This document shows positions 25,068-34,700 of a DNA stretch of 42,625 nucleotides, piece by piece. A program made the translations under genes and the position numbers. How positions within the stretch are numbered: the first letter of the stretch is position 1; every line of letters begins with the position of its first letter. Source of the stretch: Candidatus Saccharibacteria bacterium UBA5152 (lineage in GTDB: Bacteria; Patescibacteriota; Saccharimonadia; Saccharimonadales; UBA4665); contig DHXQ01000045.1 in NCBI GenBank assembly GCA_002413755.1, positions 1,814 through 44,438 on the forward strand, read 5' to 3'. A model generated the notes under the pieces. It was given only the letters and a program-made list of their open reading frames with translations, did no database searches and was not told the origin of the DNA.

Positions 25068-26243
25068 ATGGATATGGATTTTAAACAATTGGCTGTGGCC
25101 ATCAAGGCAATCGCCGAAGAGAAAAACTTGCCAGAGGATACTGTCAAAGAAGTCGTTGAGCAAGCCCTGGCCGCTGCCTACCGCCGTGACTACGGTGATC
25201 GCGAGCAGGAAGTCCGCGTCACTATGAACCTCAACACCGGTGAGGTTGACGCCTATGTTGCTAAGGAAGTTGTTGAGCGCATCGGTGACGGCGACTACGA
25301 AATCAGCCTCAGCGACGCCAAGGTTATGAAGAAAGACGTCAAGATTGGCGATATGATTGAGCTCCACGAAAAGGTCGAGAACTTCGGCCGCGTGGCTGCC
25401 CAGACCGCTAAGCAGGTTATTTTGCAGCGCCTGCGTGAAGCTGAACGGGAAATCGTTATGGCTGAATACGAAGATAAAATCGGCACCGTTATCAACGCTG
25501 TCGTCTCACGCGTTGAAGGTAACATCGTCCGCATCGACCTCGGCAAAGCGCAAGGTATCATGCCTCGCAGCGAACAGATCCAAGGCGAGCGTTACTACCC
25601 CGGCCAGCGCCTGAAGGTCTTCCTGAAGGACGTGGAGCGCGGTTTCCGCGGCCCGCAGTTGGTCGTTTCTCGTGGTAACACCCAGTTTGTTGAATGGTTG
25701 TTCCGCTCCGAGGTTCCAGAAATGGAATCCGGCGCAGTCGAAATCAAGGGCATCGCCCGCGAAGCCGGCGTCCGCAGCAAGATCGCTGTCGCATCCAACG
25801 TCCCTGGTGTCGACCCAGTCGGTACCTTCGTCGGCGGCCACGGTACCCGTGTCAACGCTGTGATGAGCGAAATCGGCGAACAGGAAAAGATCGACATTGT
25901 CGTCTGGAGCGACAACACCGTTGAATACATCATGAACGCGCTCAGCCCAACCCGCGTTGACCGCGTCGAACTCGACGACAACACCAAGAAGGCTCGTGTT
26001 ATCGTTCCCGAAGACCAACTGAGCATCGCTATCGGTAAAAGCGGTCAAAACGTCCGCCTGGCTAGCAAGCTGAGCGGTTACGACATTGACATCGAAGCCG
26101 ACAAGCCTCGGGCAGCCGCTCCTGAAGTCGAGGCTGCCGAAGGCGTCGTTCAGACCACTGAACTGCCAAAGATTCCAAAACTGAAGCGTAAATCTGATCT
26201 CGAGAACAGCCTGCTCGAAGCTATCGAAGAACACGGCGAATAG
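25068..26243 (+). CDS. nusA: Transcription termination/antitermination factor NusA
   Basis: 391 residues. The N-terminal RNA-polymerase-binding domain is at about 1-120. An S1 domain follows (about 130-200, GTVINAVVSRVEGNIVRIDLG). Two KH domains end the protein, with GNTQFVEWLFRSEVPE and ASNVPGVDPVGTFVGGHGTRVNAV, then EDQLSIAIGKSGQNVRLASKLSGYDIDIE. There are no C-terminal acidic repeats, as in Gram-positive NusA. NusA modulates pausing and termination. The usual neighbours rimP upstream and infB downstream are missing. The start has AGGAG 8 nt upstream (25055-25059). Confidence 0.95.
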   Translation: MDMDFKQLAVAIKAIAEEKNLPEDTVKEVVEQALAAAYRRDYGDREQEVRVTMNLNTGEVDAYVAKEVVERIGDGDYEISLSDAKVMKKDVKIGDMIELHEKVENFGRVAAQTAKQVILQRLREAEREIVMAEYEDKIGTVINAVVSRVEGNIVRIDLGKAQGIMPRSEQIQGERYYPGQRLKVFLKDVERGFRGPQLVVSRGNTQFVEWLFRSEVPEMESGAVEIKGIAREAGVRSKIAVASNVPGVDPVGTFVGGHGTRVNAVMSEIGEQEKIDIVVWSDNTVEYIMNALSPTRVDRVELDDNTKKARVIVPEDQLSIAIGKSGQNVRLASKLSGYDIDIEADKPRAAAPEVEAAEGVVQTTELPKIPKLKRKSDLENSLLEAIEEHGE

Positions 26244-26250
26244 GTATCGT

Positions 26251-26463
26251 ATGAGTGGTGCAAATCAAGGATCGAGCGCGCCATTCATTGGACTCGCGCA
26301 ACCACCGCAAGTCGGGCTGGGTAACCACCTTGCCGATGAGCTACATAGGCTGGAGGTTGAATCTTCCGAGGCTGTTACCAGGAGTGAGGCACTGGTTGTC
26401 ATGGCCACTGGGTTTTTGTTTGAGGTCGACCCTAATAACGAACTTTTCCGTAGGAATCGATAA
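26251..26463 (+). CDS. Small hypothetical ORF downstream of nusA
   Basis: 70 residues beginning 7 nt after the nusA stop, in a position suited to co-transcription. The composition looks protein-like, with a helix around HLADELHRLEVESSEAVTRSEALVV, but I recognise no domain. No clear SD precedes the ATG. An overlapping frame at 26255-26533 is less protein-like. Coding status is uncertain. Confidence 0.35.
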   Translation: MSGANQGSSAPFIGLAQPPQVGLGNHLADELHRLEVESSEAVTRSEALVVMATGFLFEVDPNNELFRRNR

Positions 26464-26469
26464 ATTACC

Positions 26470-26591
26470 TGGCTGGCATGTCCGGCTTACACTGTATCGC
26501 GCCATTTTTGGCTCCAGTTCTCACGCGCGGTAGCGCGGCTACCACTTGCTCCGAGCTTCGCAAAGAAATGCCACGCTCCAGTGGCCAGCCA
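26470..26591. other. Hairpin-rich intergenic segment (possible structured RNA)
   Basis: The ends TGGCTGGC (26470-26477) and GCCAGCCA (26584-26591) are complementary and enclose several perfect hairpins: GGTAGC-GCG-GCTACC (26529-26543), GCCAC-GCTCCA-GTGGC (26570-26585) and GCCA-TTTT-TGGC near 26511-26522. A 49-codon frame also runs across it (26478-26627) and ends inside the CIRCE-like site. I do not recognise a known RNA family. Confidence 0.4.
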
Positions 26592-26609
26592 TACCAGACA
26601 TCAACTCAG

Positions 26610-26636
26610 CTGGCACTCTTGACTTGAGAGTGCCAA
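26610..26636. promoter_or_regulatory. CIRCE-like heat-shock operator upstream of clpC
   Basis: CTGGCACTC, nine bases, then GAGTGCCAA. The classical CIRCE element is TTAGCACTC-N9-GAGTGCTAA; this site has the same 9-9-9 layout and matches at 15 of 18 arm positions. The inner 8-bp arms are perfectly complementary. CIRCE is bound by the repressor HrcA. The spacer contains the -35 box of the promoter, so binding would block transcription. Confidence 0.8.
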
Positions 26637-26647
26637 TTTCATATTAT
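26619..26647 (+). promoter_or_regulatory. clpC promoter overlapping the CIRCE-like operator
   Basis: TTGACT (26619-26624), a 17-bp spacer, then TATTAT (26642-26647): five of six matches each. The start site should lie near 26654, giving a leader of about 95 nt to clpC. Confidence 0.75.
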
Positions 26648-26747
26648 AGATATATAGCTCAATAGAATATTGCAAATGGTGGGATAACTCACAGCAATAT
26701 GCCAGCAGGAGCGATTAGAATATAGATATGAGAAAAGGCGGTAGAGT

Positions 26748-29234
26748 ATGATGCCCAACAGTCCAGATTTTAGAGAGTTCTTAAATCACCTCACCAACAA
26801 TGCGCTTAATTCACTGAAACATGCTGATGCCATTGCGCGTAGTTTCGGCAGCGCCTACATCGGTACCGAGCATCTCTTGCTCGGCGTATTGGCGCAAGAT
26901 GGCAGTATGGGCGCCAAAGTGCTGGAAGGTGCTGGCGTCACGCTCGACCGAGCCCGTTTAGCTTTGAACTTAACGCCAAAGACATTGGTTATAAATATGG
27001 GCGCTAAGGGTCTCAGCGAAACCGCCAAATTGACACTAAAGATGGCCTACGACGTAGCTCAGGATTACAATCAGGAATTCTGTGGTACCGAACACATCCT
27101 GTTCAGCATTATCAGCCAGAAGAATGCTCGGGCAACTATTCTGCTCCGAGATATGAATATCGACGTCGACGCCCTTATGAACGAACTCGAACAATTCCTG
27201 AATCGCCAGCAATATGAAGAGGCTGACGATGCCTCTGATACTCCAGGTGGCACGACTCGCACCAAAAAGGGCAAAAAGACGGCGCTTGATTTTTACGGGA
27301 CCGATATTACCGCTCAAGCCCGCGCCGGCAAGCTCGACCCGGTCGTTGGCCGCGATGCCCAGATTCGCCGCGTGATCACTATTCTGAACCGCCGTACCAA
27401 AAATAACCCCGTCTTGATCGGCGAGCCGGGTGTTGGTAAGACCGCCATCGTCGAGGGCTTAGCCCAGCGCATGGTTACTGAGGACGTTCCCGACACGCTG
27501 CTCGACAAGCGCATCGTGATGCTCGACCTGGCCGGCATGATTGCCGGTACCAAGTACCGCGGTGAGTTCGAAGAGCGCCTCAAGAAGGTGATGAGCGAGC
27601 TCGAAAAGGATAAGAAAACCATTGTATTTATTGATGAGTTACACCTGATCGTTGGTGCGGGCGCTGCCGAAGGCGCTATGGACGCTGGTAATATCCTCAA
27701 GCCCGCACTGGCCCGTGGCAAAATCCAAGTCATCGGTGCCACCACCACCGTTGAATACACCAAGCACATCGAGAAAGATGCTGCCCTAGAGCGCCGTTTC
27801 CAGCCAATCCAGGTCCCCGAGACAACCGTCCCAGAGACCCTGGCTATCCTGAAAGGCCTGCGCAAGCACTATGAAGCTTTTCACGGTGTGACTATTAGCG
27901 ACGAAGTCCTGGAAGACACCGTCAATCTGGCCAAGCGCTACATTAACGACCGCTTCATGCCGGACAAGGCTATTGACCTGCTCGACGAAGCCGCTGCTCA
28001 TTTGCGTGTTGATCGGGGCAAAACTTCACCGGAAGTCCGCAAGCTCCAAAAAGAGCTGAAACTGGTGAATACCCGCATCGAAGACGCTGTCGACAGCGAA
28101 GATTACGAAAAGGCGGCCCGCGAAAAGACCCGCGCTTCCCAGATCAACGACCAGCTCACCAAGCTGGCGGACAGTGCACCTGAGCCCAAGCGCCTCAAGC
28201 TAACCAGCGAAGACGTCGCCGAGGTTGTCTCTCGAATCACTGGCGTACCGACACGCAAGGTCATCCGCGCTGAGGCTAAATACCTGATTAACCTCGAAAA
28301 GACCCTCAGTAAATACGTCATCGGTCAGAGCGAAGCCGTCGAAGCCGTCGCCCGCTCAGTCCGCCGTAATCGCTCCGGTGTCGGTGCCACCAACCGGCCA
28401 ATCGGCTCGTTCATCTTTCTCGGCCCCACTGGCGTTGGTAAAACCGAGCTAGCCCGGGTATTGGCTCGCGAATTCTTTGGCTCCGAGAACTCACTGATCA
28501 AGATCGATATGTCCGAATTTGGCGAACACCACAACGTCTCGCGCCTGGTCGGTGCACCCGCCGGCTATGTCGGTTACGACGACGGTGGCCAATTGACCGA
28601 CAAAGTCCGCCGTCAGCCCTACAGTCTGGTGCTGTTCGATGAAATCGAAAAGGCCCACCCCGACGTCTTCAACATGATGCTCCAACTCCTGGAGGACGGC
28701 TACCTGACGGATGCCAAAGGCCGCCGCATCGACTTCACGAATACGATTGTCATCATGACCAGTAACATCGGTGCCGACAAACTGCAGAAGGAATCAAACT
28801 TCGGTTTCCAGGCGTCAGATAAGTCAGACCTCAAGAACCTTGACGAACTCCACACCCGCAACAAAGAGAAGGTCCTCGACGAGCTCAAGAAAATGATGCG
28901 CCCCGAACTACTGAACCGGATCGACAAGACTATCGTCTTCCGGGCTCTGACCAAGAAGGATATTCTGCGGATCATTGATCTGCAACTTGATGACCTGCGG
29001 ACTCGGTTGTCGAAGCAAGGGGTTGGCCTCGAGGTCAGTCCACCTGCCAAGCAGCATCTACTGGAGCAAGGCTACGATGCCAAGAATGGTGTGAGGCCGC
29101 TGCGACGACTGATTCAAGACACGATTGAAGACCATGTTGCCTTGGAACTACTCGGCGAAAAGCTGACCAAGGGTCATATTCTACAAGTCGCTGCCAAAAA
29201 GGGCGAATTGTCCTACGCCGCCGCCACAGAATAG
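26748..29234 (+). CDS. clpC: ATP-dependent Clp protease ATP-binding subunit ClpC
   Basis: 828 residues. Two Clp-N repeats come first (about 15-150, with YIGTEHLLLGVLAQDG). The first AAA+ module has Walker A GEPGVGKT at about 225-232. A UVR-like middle helix pair (near 445-475, VDSEDYEKAAREKTR) distinguishes ClpC from ClpA and ClpB. The second AAA+ module has GPTGVGKTELAR at about 559. The loop NFGFQ after the second module corresponds to the ClpP-docking (V/I/L)GF loop, so this is a protease partner rather than a disaggregase. ClpP is not in the window. It is probably heat-regulated through the CIRCE-like site. Two ATGs are adjacent; the SD-like AAGGCGG precedes both. Confidence 0.96.
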   Translation: MMPNSPDFREFLNHLTNNALNSLKHADAIARSFGSAYIGTEHLLLGVLAQDGSMGAKVLEGAGVTLDRARLALNLTPKTLVINMGAKGLSETAKLTLKMAYDVAQDYNQEFCGTEHILFSIISQKNARATILLRDMNIDVDALMNELEQFLNRQQYEEADDASDTPGGTTRTKKGKKTALDFYGTDITAQARAGKLDPVVGRDAQIRRVITILNRRTKNNPVLIGEPGVGKTAIVEGLAQRMVTEDVPDTLLDKRIVMLDLAGMIAGTKYRGEFEERLKKVMSELEKDKKTIVFIDELHLIVGAGAAEGAMDAGNILKPALARGKIQVIGATTTVEYTKHIEKDAALERRFQPIQVPETTVPETLAILKGLRKHYEAFHGVTISDEVLEDTVNLAKRYINDRFMPDKAIDLLDEAAAHLRVDRGKTSPEVRKLQKELKLVNTRIEDAVDSEDYEKAAREKTRASQINDQLTKLADSAPEPKRLKLTSEDVAEVVSRITGVPTRKVIRAEAKYLINLEKTLSKYVIGQSEAVEAVARSVRRNRSGVGATNRPIGSFIFLGPTGVGKTELARVLAREFFGSENSLIKIDMSEFGEHHNVSRLVGAPAGYVGYDDGGQLTDKVRRQPYSLVLFDEIEKAHPDVFNMMLQLLEDGYLTDAKGRRIDFTNTIVIMTSNIGADKLQKESNFGFQASDKSDLKNLDELHTRNKEKVLDELKKMMRPELLNRIDKTIVFRALTKKDILRIIDLQLDDLRTRLSKQGVGLEVSPPAKQHLLEQGYDAKNGVRPLRRLIQDTIEDHVALELLGEKLTKGHILQVAAKKGELSYAAATE

Positions 29235-29268
29235 TCGTAAAAGCGTCCCGATTGGCAAGTGATTGATA

Positions 29269-29274
29269 TATAAT
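29269..29274 (+). promoter_or_regulatory. -10 box of the membrane HExxH gene (leaderless candidate)
   Basis: TATAAT ends 7 nt before the ATG at 29282. No SD is present. TTGGCA at 29252-29257 is too close to act as a standard -35. Confidence 0.45.
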
Positions 29275-29281
29275 TGAGCTT

Positions 29282-30259
29282 ATGTCATCCCGTGGCCGTC
29301 TGATACGGCTTATTCCCCTGGTAGCTCTGCTACTCGTAATTGCGGCTGCTTTTTGGCAGCAGCAAAATATCCGCGACTGGATTCAATTGTATGGTTATAA
29401 TGCGCCGACGCCGGTGGTACAGTTGGCTGATCAAATCCAATTGACGCCGCAGGCCCGGCGCATGTTCTACGTTAATCATCCGGCCTTGCAGGATCGCAGT
29501 GCCTTCAACGTCTCGTGTAGTAGTCACGGTGAGCAAACCATCGTACTTGGTTGCTACCACCCGGTCAACCGCGGGATATTCGTCTTCAGGGTCAGCGATG
29601 ATCGTTTGCAAGGAGTTGACCAGGTTACTGCTGCCCATGAAATGCTCCATGCTGCCTACGACCGGCTCAGCAGCCATGACCGAACACATGTCGATGCGTT
29701 ACTCCAGAACTTCTACGACACAAAGCTAACCGACCCGCGCATCAAATCAGTGATTGACTCCTACCGGCAAACCGAACCGAATGACGTCGTCAATGAGATG
29801 CACTCCGTCTTTGGGACAGAAGTCGGGACACTCACGCCGGAGCTGGAGACCTATTACCACCGCTACTTTATCGATCGGGCCAAGGTCGTACAATACGCCA
29901 GGGACTATCAGGCCGAATTCACTACCCGTCAAAACCAGGTCACAACGTATGATGATCAACTGGAGACTATGAAGAACCAGATCGACATGAATAATGCCCA
30001 ACTCAAGACACAAGAGAATCAGATCACGGCCTTCCGCAAGCAAATGGACGCCCAGCGGTCATCGGGTGACATTGATATCTACAACAAAAACGTTCCAATC
30101 TATAACCATCAGATTGATGCCTACAACGCCCTGATAACATCGACGCGCAACCTGATCAGCTCGTACAATCAGCTCGTCGTGACCCGCAACCAGCTGGCGC
30201 TGCAGGTCACCGACCTGGCACATTCCATCGATAGCAGTTACCAACCGATCAATCAATAA
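29282..30259 (+). CDS. Membrane-anchored putative zinc peptidase with C-terminal coiled coil
   Basis: 325 residues. An N-terminal signal anchor (about 8-25, LIRLIPLVALLLVIAAAFW) is followed by an extracytoplasmic domain. The sequence AAHEMLHAAYDRL contains HExxH at residues 119-123, and NEMHSVFGTE (about 171-180) may supply the third ligand. Two cysteines (in FNVSCSSHGEQTIVLGCYH) could pair after export. Residues about 205-320 are a long Gln/Asn-rich coiled coil. The layout suggests a surface peptidase or a structural protein that keeps a peptidase-like fold. I do not recognise the family. It lies between clpC and radA but has its own -10 box. Confidence 0.8.
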   Translation: MSSRGRLIRLIPLVALLLVIAAAFWQQQNIRDWIQLYGYNAPTPVVQLADQIQLTPQARRMFYVNHPALQDRSAFNVSCSSHGEQTIVLGCYHPVNRGIFVFRVSDDRLQGVDQVTAAHEMLHAAYDRLSSHDRTHVDALLQNFYDTKLTDPRIKSVIDSYRQTEPNDVVNEMHSVFGTEVGTLTPELETYYHRYFIDRAKVVQYARDYQAEFTTRQNQVTTYDDQLETMKNQIDMNNAQLKTQENQITAFRKQMDAQRSSGDIDIYNKNVPIYNHQIDAYNALITSTRNLISSYNQLVVTRNQLALQVTDLAHSIDSSYQPINQ

Positions 30260-30268
30260 CATATCAAA

Positions 30269-30277
30269 TGTTATACT
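30269..30277 (+). promoter_or_regulatory. Extended -10 box of radA (leaderless candidate)
   Basis: TGTTATACT ends 8 nt before the ATG at 30286. Its position argues against the upstream in-frame ATG at 30268, which would lie before the transcript start. Confidence 0.5.
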
Positions 30278-30285
30278 GGAGACCT

Positions 30286-31665
30286 ATGGTGAAGAAACCG
30301 GTGACTAAATATGTCTGTACGAACTGTGGGGCGATGACTGCCGCCTGGGCGGGGCGGTGCCCACAGTGCGGTGACTGGAATACGCTTGAGGAAGAAGTCC
30401 AGATCGTGGCTGGCGGCGGGGGTTCTACCCGAGGTGCGGGCACCGGCCGGGCACTCAAACCGCAGGCGGTCAGCGAGCTCGTAAAAGTTGATCAACCGCG
30501 TCTGAAGACCGGCATGCCGGATGTCGACACCATTCTTGGTGGCGGCATCGTGGCCGGCAGCGTCAATCTAATCGCTGGGCAGCCGGGAATCGGCAAGAGC
30601 ACATTATTATTACAGCTAGCCTACGCGGTGGCGGCACATGCCAGTGTGCTCTATGTCAGTGGCGAAGAGTCGGCGCACCAGATTGGTCTACGGGCCCAAC
30701 GACTCGGCGCCACCCGGGGTAACTTGCAGTTGGCTACGAGTACTTCAGCCGATGACATAGCGGCGACAATTATCAGCGGTACGTATCAGCTGGTTATCGT
30801 TGATTCGATTCAGACCATGGCTTGTGCCGATGTCAGCTCCAGCGCCGGCACGGTGTCGCAAATTACCAACAGTACCCACCTGATCATGACGGCTGCCAAG
30901 CAGGTTGATACCGCTGTCATCCTGGTCGGGCATGTCACCAAAGAGGGTGCCATTGCCGGGCCGAAGGTTTTGGAACACGTCGTCGACGTAGTATTGCAAT
31001 TGGAAGGTGACCGCTATGGCGGCTTCAAGATATTGCGGGCCGTCAAGAACCGGTTTGGGTCAACCAATGAAGCTGGCATTTTTGAAATGGTGGATGCCGG
31101 TCTGATGCCGGTCGACAATCCGTCGGCGGCGCTGCTTGAGGAGCGCCAAGTCAGCGACGGCTCGGTGGTGCTGGCCACCCTGGAGGGTACCCGGCCGCTG
31201 CTGGTTGAAGTCCAGGCTCTCGTCAATAAATCGAGTTATGGTTACCCCAAGCGGGCGGCCAGCGGCATCGATCTCAATCGTATTAATTTATTAGTTGCCA
31301 TGCTGGAGCGCCGTACCAAACTGAATCTTGCCGAAATGGATATATATATCAACATTGTCGGCGGCATGAAGATTAGCGAGCCAGCGGCCGACCTAGCCGT
31401 CTGTCTGGCGATTGGCTCAGCCGCCAAGGGCATGCAGCTCAAACAGAACGCTGTGGTGTTTGGCGAACTTGGTCTATCAGGTGAAGTCCGGCACGTACCA
31501 TTCGCCGAAAAGCGGATTGCTGAAGCCAAGAAGCTGGGGTTTGACGGCGCCATCGGCCCTAAGGTCATGTCGAGCGCCAAGTCGAAGTCCGGCAAAGCCG
31601 ACTCTTTCCTGACGCCAGTGGCTTCCGTCAGGGAAGCCCTCAACCAGTTCCTCGAGAAGGATTAG
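30286..31665 (+). CDS. radA: DNA repair protein RadA/Sms
   Basis: 459 residues from the chosen start. The N-terminal zinc finger is YVCTNCGAMTAAWAGRCPQCGDW. The RecA-like core has Walker A GQPGIGKST and Walker B LVIVDSIQTM. The RadA-specific KNRFG motif is present (VKNRFGSTNE), followed by a Lon-protease-like domain with the GLSGEVRHV region (about 330-455). RadA drives branch migration in recombination. The frame opens at an earlier ATG (30268), but the -10 box and the usual start of the family (MVKKPVTKYVCTNCG) support 30286. It converges with the PBP gene 38 nt away. Confidence 0.95.
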   Translation: MVKKPVTKYVCTNCGAMTAAWAGRCPQCGDWNTLEEEVQIVAGGGGSTRGAGTGRALKPQAVSELVKVDQPRLKTGMPDVDTILGGGIVAGSVNLIAGQPGIGKSTLLLQLAYAVAAHASVLYVSGEESAHQIGLRAQRLGATRGNLQLATSTSADDIAATIISGTYQLVIVDSIQTMACADVSSSAGTVSQITNSTHLIMTAAKQVDTAVILVGHVTKEGAIAGPKVLEHVVDVVLQLEGDRYGGFKILRAVKNRFGSTNEAGIFEMVDAGLMPVDNPSAALLEERQVSDGSVVLATLEGTRPLLVEVQALVNKSSYGYPKRAASGIDLNRINLLVAMLERRTKLNLAEMDIYINIVGGMKISEPAADLAVCLAIGSAAKGMQLKQNAVVFGELGLSGEVRHVPFAEKRIAEAKKLGFDGAIGPKVMSSAKSKSGKADSFLTPVASVREALNQFLEKD

Positions 31666-31692
31666 CGGGTTCCACGCAGGCCTAGGCCGCAG

Positions 31693-31716
31693 CCGTTGGC
31701 TGCTAGCTGCCAACGG
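31693..31716. terminator. Hairpin between convergent radA and PBP genes
   Basis: A perfect 8-bp stem (CCGTTGGC with GCCAACGG) with loop TGCTAGCT. It overlaps the last codons of the minus-strand PBP gene. No T-run follows on either side, so it would be an atypical, bidirectional terminator or mRNA end-stabiliser. Confidence 0.45.
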
Positions 31717-34700
31717 TGACTGGGCTTGATTTGCCGCTAGCATCTCGGGCGTAGACTGAGGTGCCAGCCGGAGCTACGGCCGACGGACGGCTACAATTGT
31801 CGTTTGCGCCGCCGCTACAGAGCGGAATGTCGCCCACTGTTTTAAAGATGCTGACTGCGCCATTGCCATTCGACCATGAAAACTTGGTGTTAGCCCCATT
31901 AACTTTAGCACTATCAAAACTTAAAGTGGATCCGCTGTCGCTTTGACTGGTGAAATTTGCGCTATCCGTCGCCTGGTACAGGACGCTGTCTATTACCTGG
32001 GCGGTAACTGTTGTGTCGCCGCTGGACGTCGGCATATAGGTAAAGTGGACAGATGACGGCGAATCGCTGACTGTTTCGGTATGGACGATTTGGCCACCAA
32101 TCGTGAAGTTGACTGTGCCGGGGAACTGCGCGTACTGAGGGTCACTGAGGGGATGCGTACCGGCTGTGACGGTGGCGGTGATGGTACAGCCGCCATCGGA
32201 TGCACTACAGGTGGAGGGGGCAGTTACGGTAATGGACGGGGGCGAATCATTACAACTATGGACATCGTCGGTAGCCTTGCTAGTCGATGAGGCAGTATTA
32301 CTCGAGCTGGTCGTACCACCATTCCAGATGTCGACATTCCAGGTAGCAGCATTACTATTACTGAGGGTTTCCTTCGCCAGATCCGGCGTACAACTGGTGG
32401 CGATCTTATTTGAGACCTTATCCGTTGCTTGGGTTGTCGTGGCCGTAGATTTGGGGGCGTACCACGACGGGAACAGGTCGTTAGTTGGGCTAGGTTCAAC
32501 ATCACCGTAGTGAATGTGGTTGCGGACCACAAAGGCTGGGAGTGTCTTGACATCATTTGGTTTAGTCCAGGCGACCGGTTTCAGGTCAGCATGGGCGGCT
32601 ACCATCCAATCGCGGGTTAACGGGGCGGTCAGGTTCTCCATTGAGTTTGTCAGGGTAACATGGCGAGTGTGATTACCGACCCACGAAATGACAGCGTATT
32701 TGGTTGACCAGCTGGCCATCAGACCGTCGTAGCCATCATTAGTCGTACCAGTCTTGACGGAGAACTTCCAGCCATTCTTTTGAGCTTGGAACTTTTGGGC
32801 GCCTTGCAGGTAGCTGGCATTAGGATCGCTCGTCATATCGTCAACAATGTAAGCACTGTCCGGCTTGAGAACCTGCTTGCCAGTAGGCTGCTTGAATTGG
32901 TCGACGGTTTTACCGCCAGCATCAGTAATCTTCAAAATGTAGGTTCGTGGAATAGCGCTACCGAGGCGGGCGAGGGTCGACAGGCCGTTGACATGGTCAT
33001 CGAGGTGCAGGAAGGCGCCGTCGCCGATAGCAGAGGAGCCAAAGCACTGCGTCTTGATAGTCAAGGCTTCGTCGTCATAGCAGTTGTAGGTGCTGCCTTT
33101 GACATACGGGTTGGACATCATGGCAGTGGCCGTCGATATAACCTTGTTAACAGAGTTGACACGGCCATTGCTGGTGTCATTCGGTACAGCCGAGAGCATA
33201 GCTTTGACAGCCGGAACGTTGCGGGAGCCGCCGATGGCATAGCGTAGTGTCAGCGGACCAGGGTATATAAAGTCGTAGTCCCACAGACAGTTCGGAGGAT
33301 TAGAGGTATTTTTATCAGATTTGGGAGAGTTCTTGTTGGTACAGTTATAACCAGGTAATGCGCCCTGGGTATCGTAGAGTACCGAGCCGGCACCGACGTT
33401 GGTGTTGTTGTCGATGAAGGTAGCGTAGTCATAGGGCTTGAAGCTCGATCCGGGTGGGAGCAGGATGCCAGAGGCAAAGTTGTTTTGGCCATACACTGGA
33501 TTGGTAAAGTCGACCCCGCCGACCAGTGACACGATCTGTCCGGTTTGGACATCTTCGGCGACAATCGCTTCGTTGTCAGCACCGGCTCGTTTGATGTTCG
33601 GGATGTTCTTTTGGACCAAATCTTCGGCAGTCTGTTGGAGCTTGAGGTCCATGGTCGTGATGACTTTCCAGCCACCGCGGTCAACAGTGGCGGCGCCGTA
33701 TTTTTGCTCGAGTTGTTTCTTAGCTGACAAGACAAAGTACGGTGACCGAATACCGGAGTACTTCGGCGACAGCGGGTGCACCTGTGCTAGCACATCAACC
33801 TTCTTGGCAGCCTCGGCCTGGTCCTTAGTAATCATGTGTTGGTTGGCCATTTGGTCCAGGATGTACTGTTGACGGCCGAGCAGGGCGCCGCGGTCGAATA
33901 GGCTGTCGGTGGCAGAGGTATTCCATTGCGGATCAGAGTACGGCGAATAAGCGGTCGGGGCCTTAGGAATCGCGGCTAGCATGGCCGATTGGGCCAGTGT
34001 CAGATCTTTGGCACTGGTACCGAAGTAATCCCGGGCAGCACTTTCAACACCATATTCAACACCGCCATATGGTGCGATGTTGAGATAACCATTCAGAATA
34101 TCGGCTTTGCTGTACTCGCGCTCCAGTTCGACGGCCAGGATAAGTTCCTTGACCTTACGCGTAATACTGCGGTCGGCGGTCCATTGCTGGTTGATCTTCA
34201 CCAGCTGCTGGGTGATAGTTGAACCACCCTGGCGGCTGCTACCGGTGGCGTCCTTGAAGCCGGCGCGGGCGATACCTTGGACATCAAAAGCGCCGTGTTT
34301 ATAAAAGTTCTTGTCTTCGATGGCGACGGTTGCTTGGCGCATGTAGTCGGTGATTTGGTCACCGGCAACGGGCACGCGCTTGACGGCACCGTAATCCTGC
34401 CACAGCACGGTGCTGCCGGTACGGTCATAGTAGGTAATGCTGCCGCCAATTTTGTCACCGGACAGGTCTTTGATCTTCGGTAAGTCCTTGCGGAAATAGG
34501 CGAACACACCAACAGCCACGAAGAAACAGACGATAATACCAATACCGGCAATCTTGAGACCCATGATGGCGCCTTCGCGGCTGAACCAATACTTAAAAAA
34601 GCGCTTCGGGTGAAGACGCGCCAGGATACGCTTAACAGGGTTTTTGGGTAGGGTGCTGAGGTAGGTCGCCTTGGCGGCGGCCTTGGAGCTCTTGCGGGCT

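Noticed and set aside
25506..26234. 242-codon minus-strand frame inside nusA
   Set aside because: Antisense shadow; nusA S1 and KH domains are intact in the plus frame.
26255..26533. 92-codon frame overlapping the small ORF at 26251
   Set aside because: Rich in Trp, Arg and Leu in an unnatural pattern and lacks an SD; the frame at 26251 is more protein-like, although it is also doubtful.
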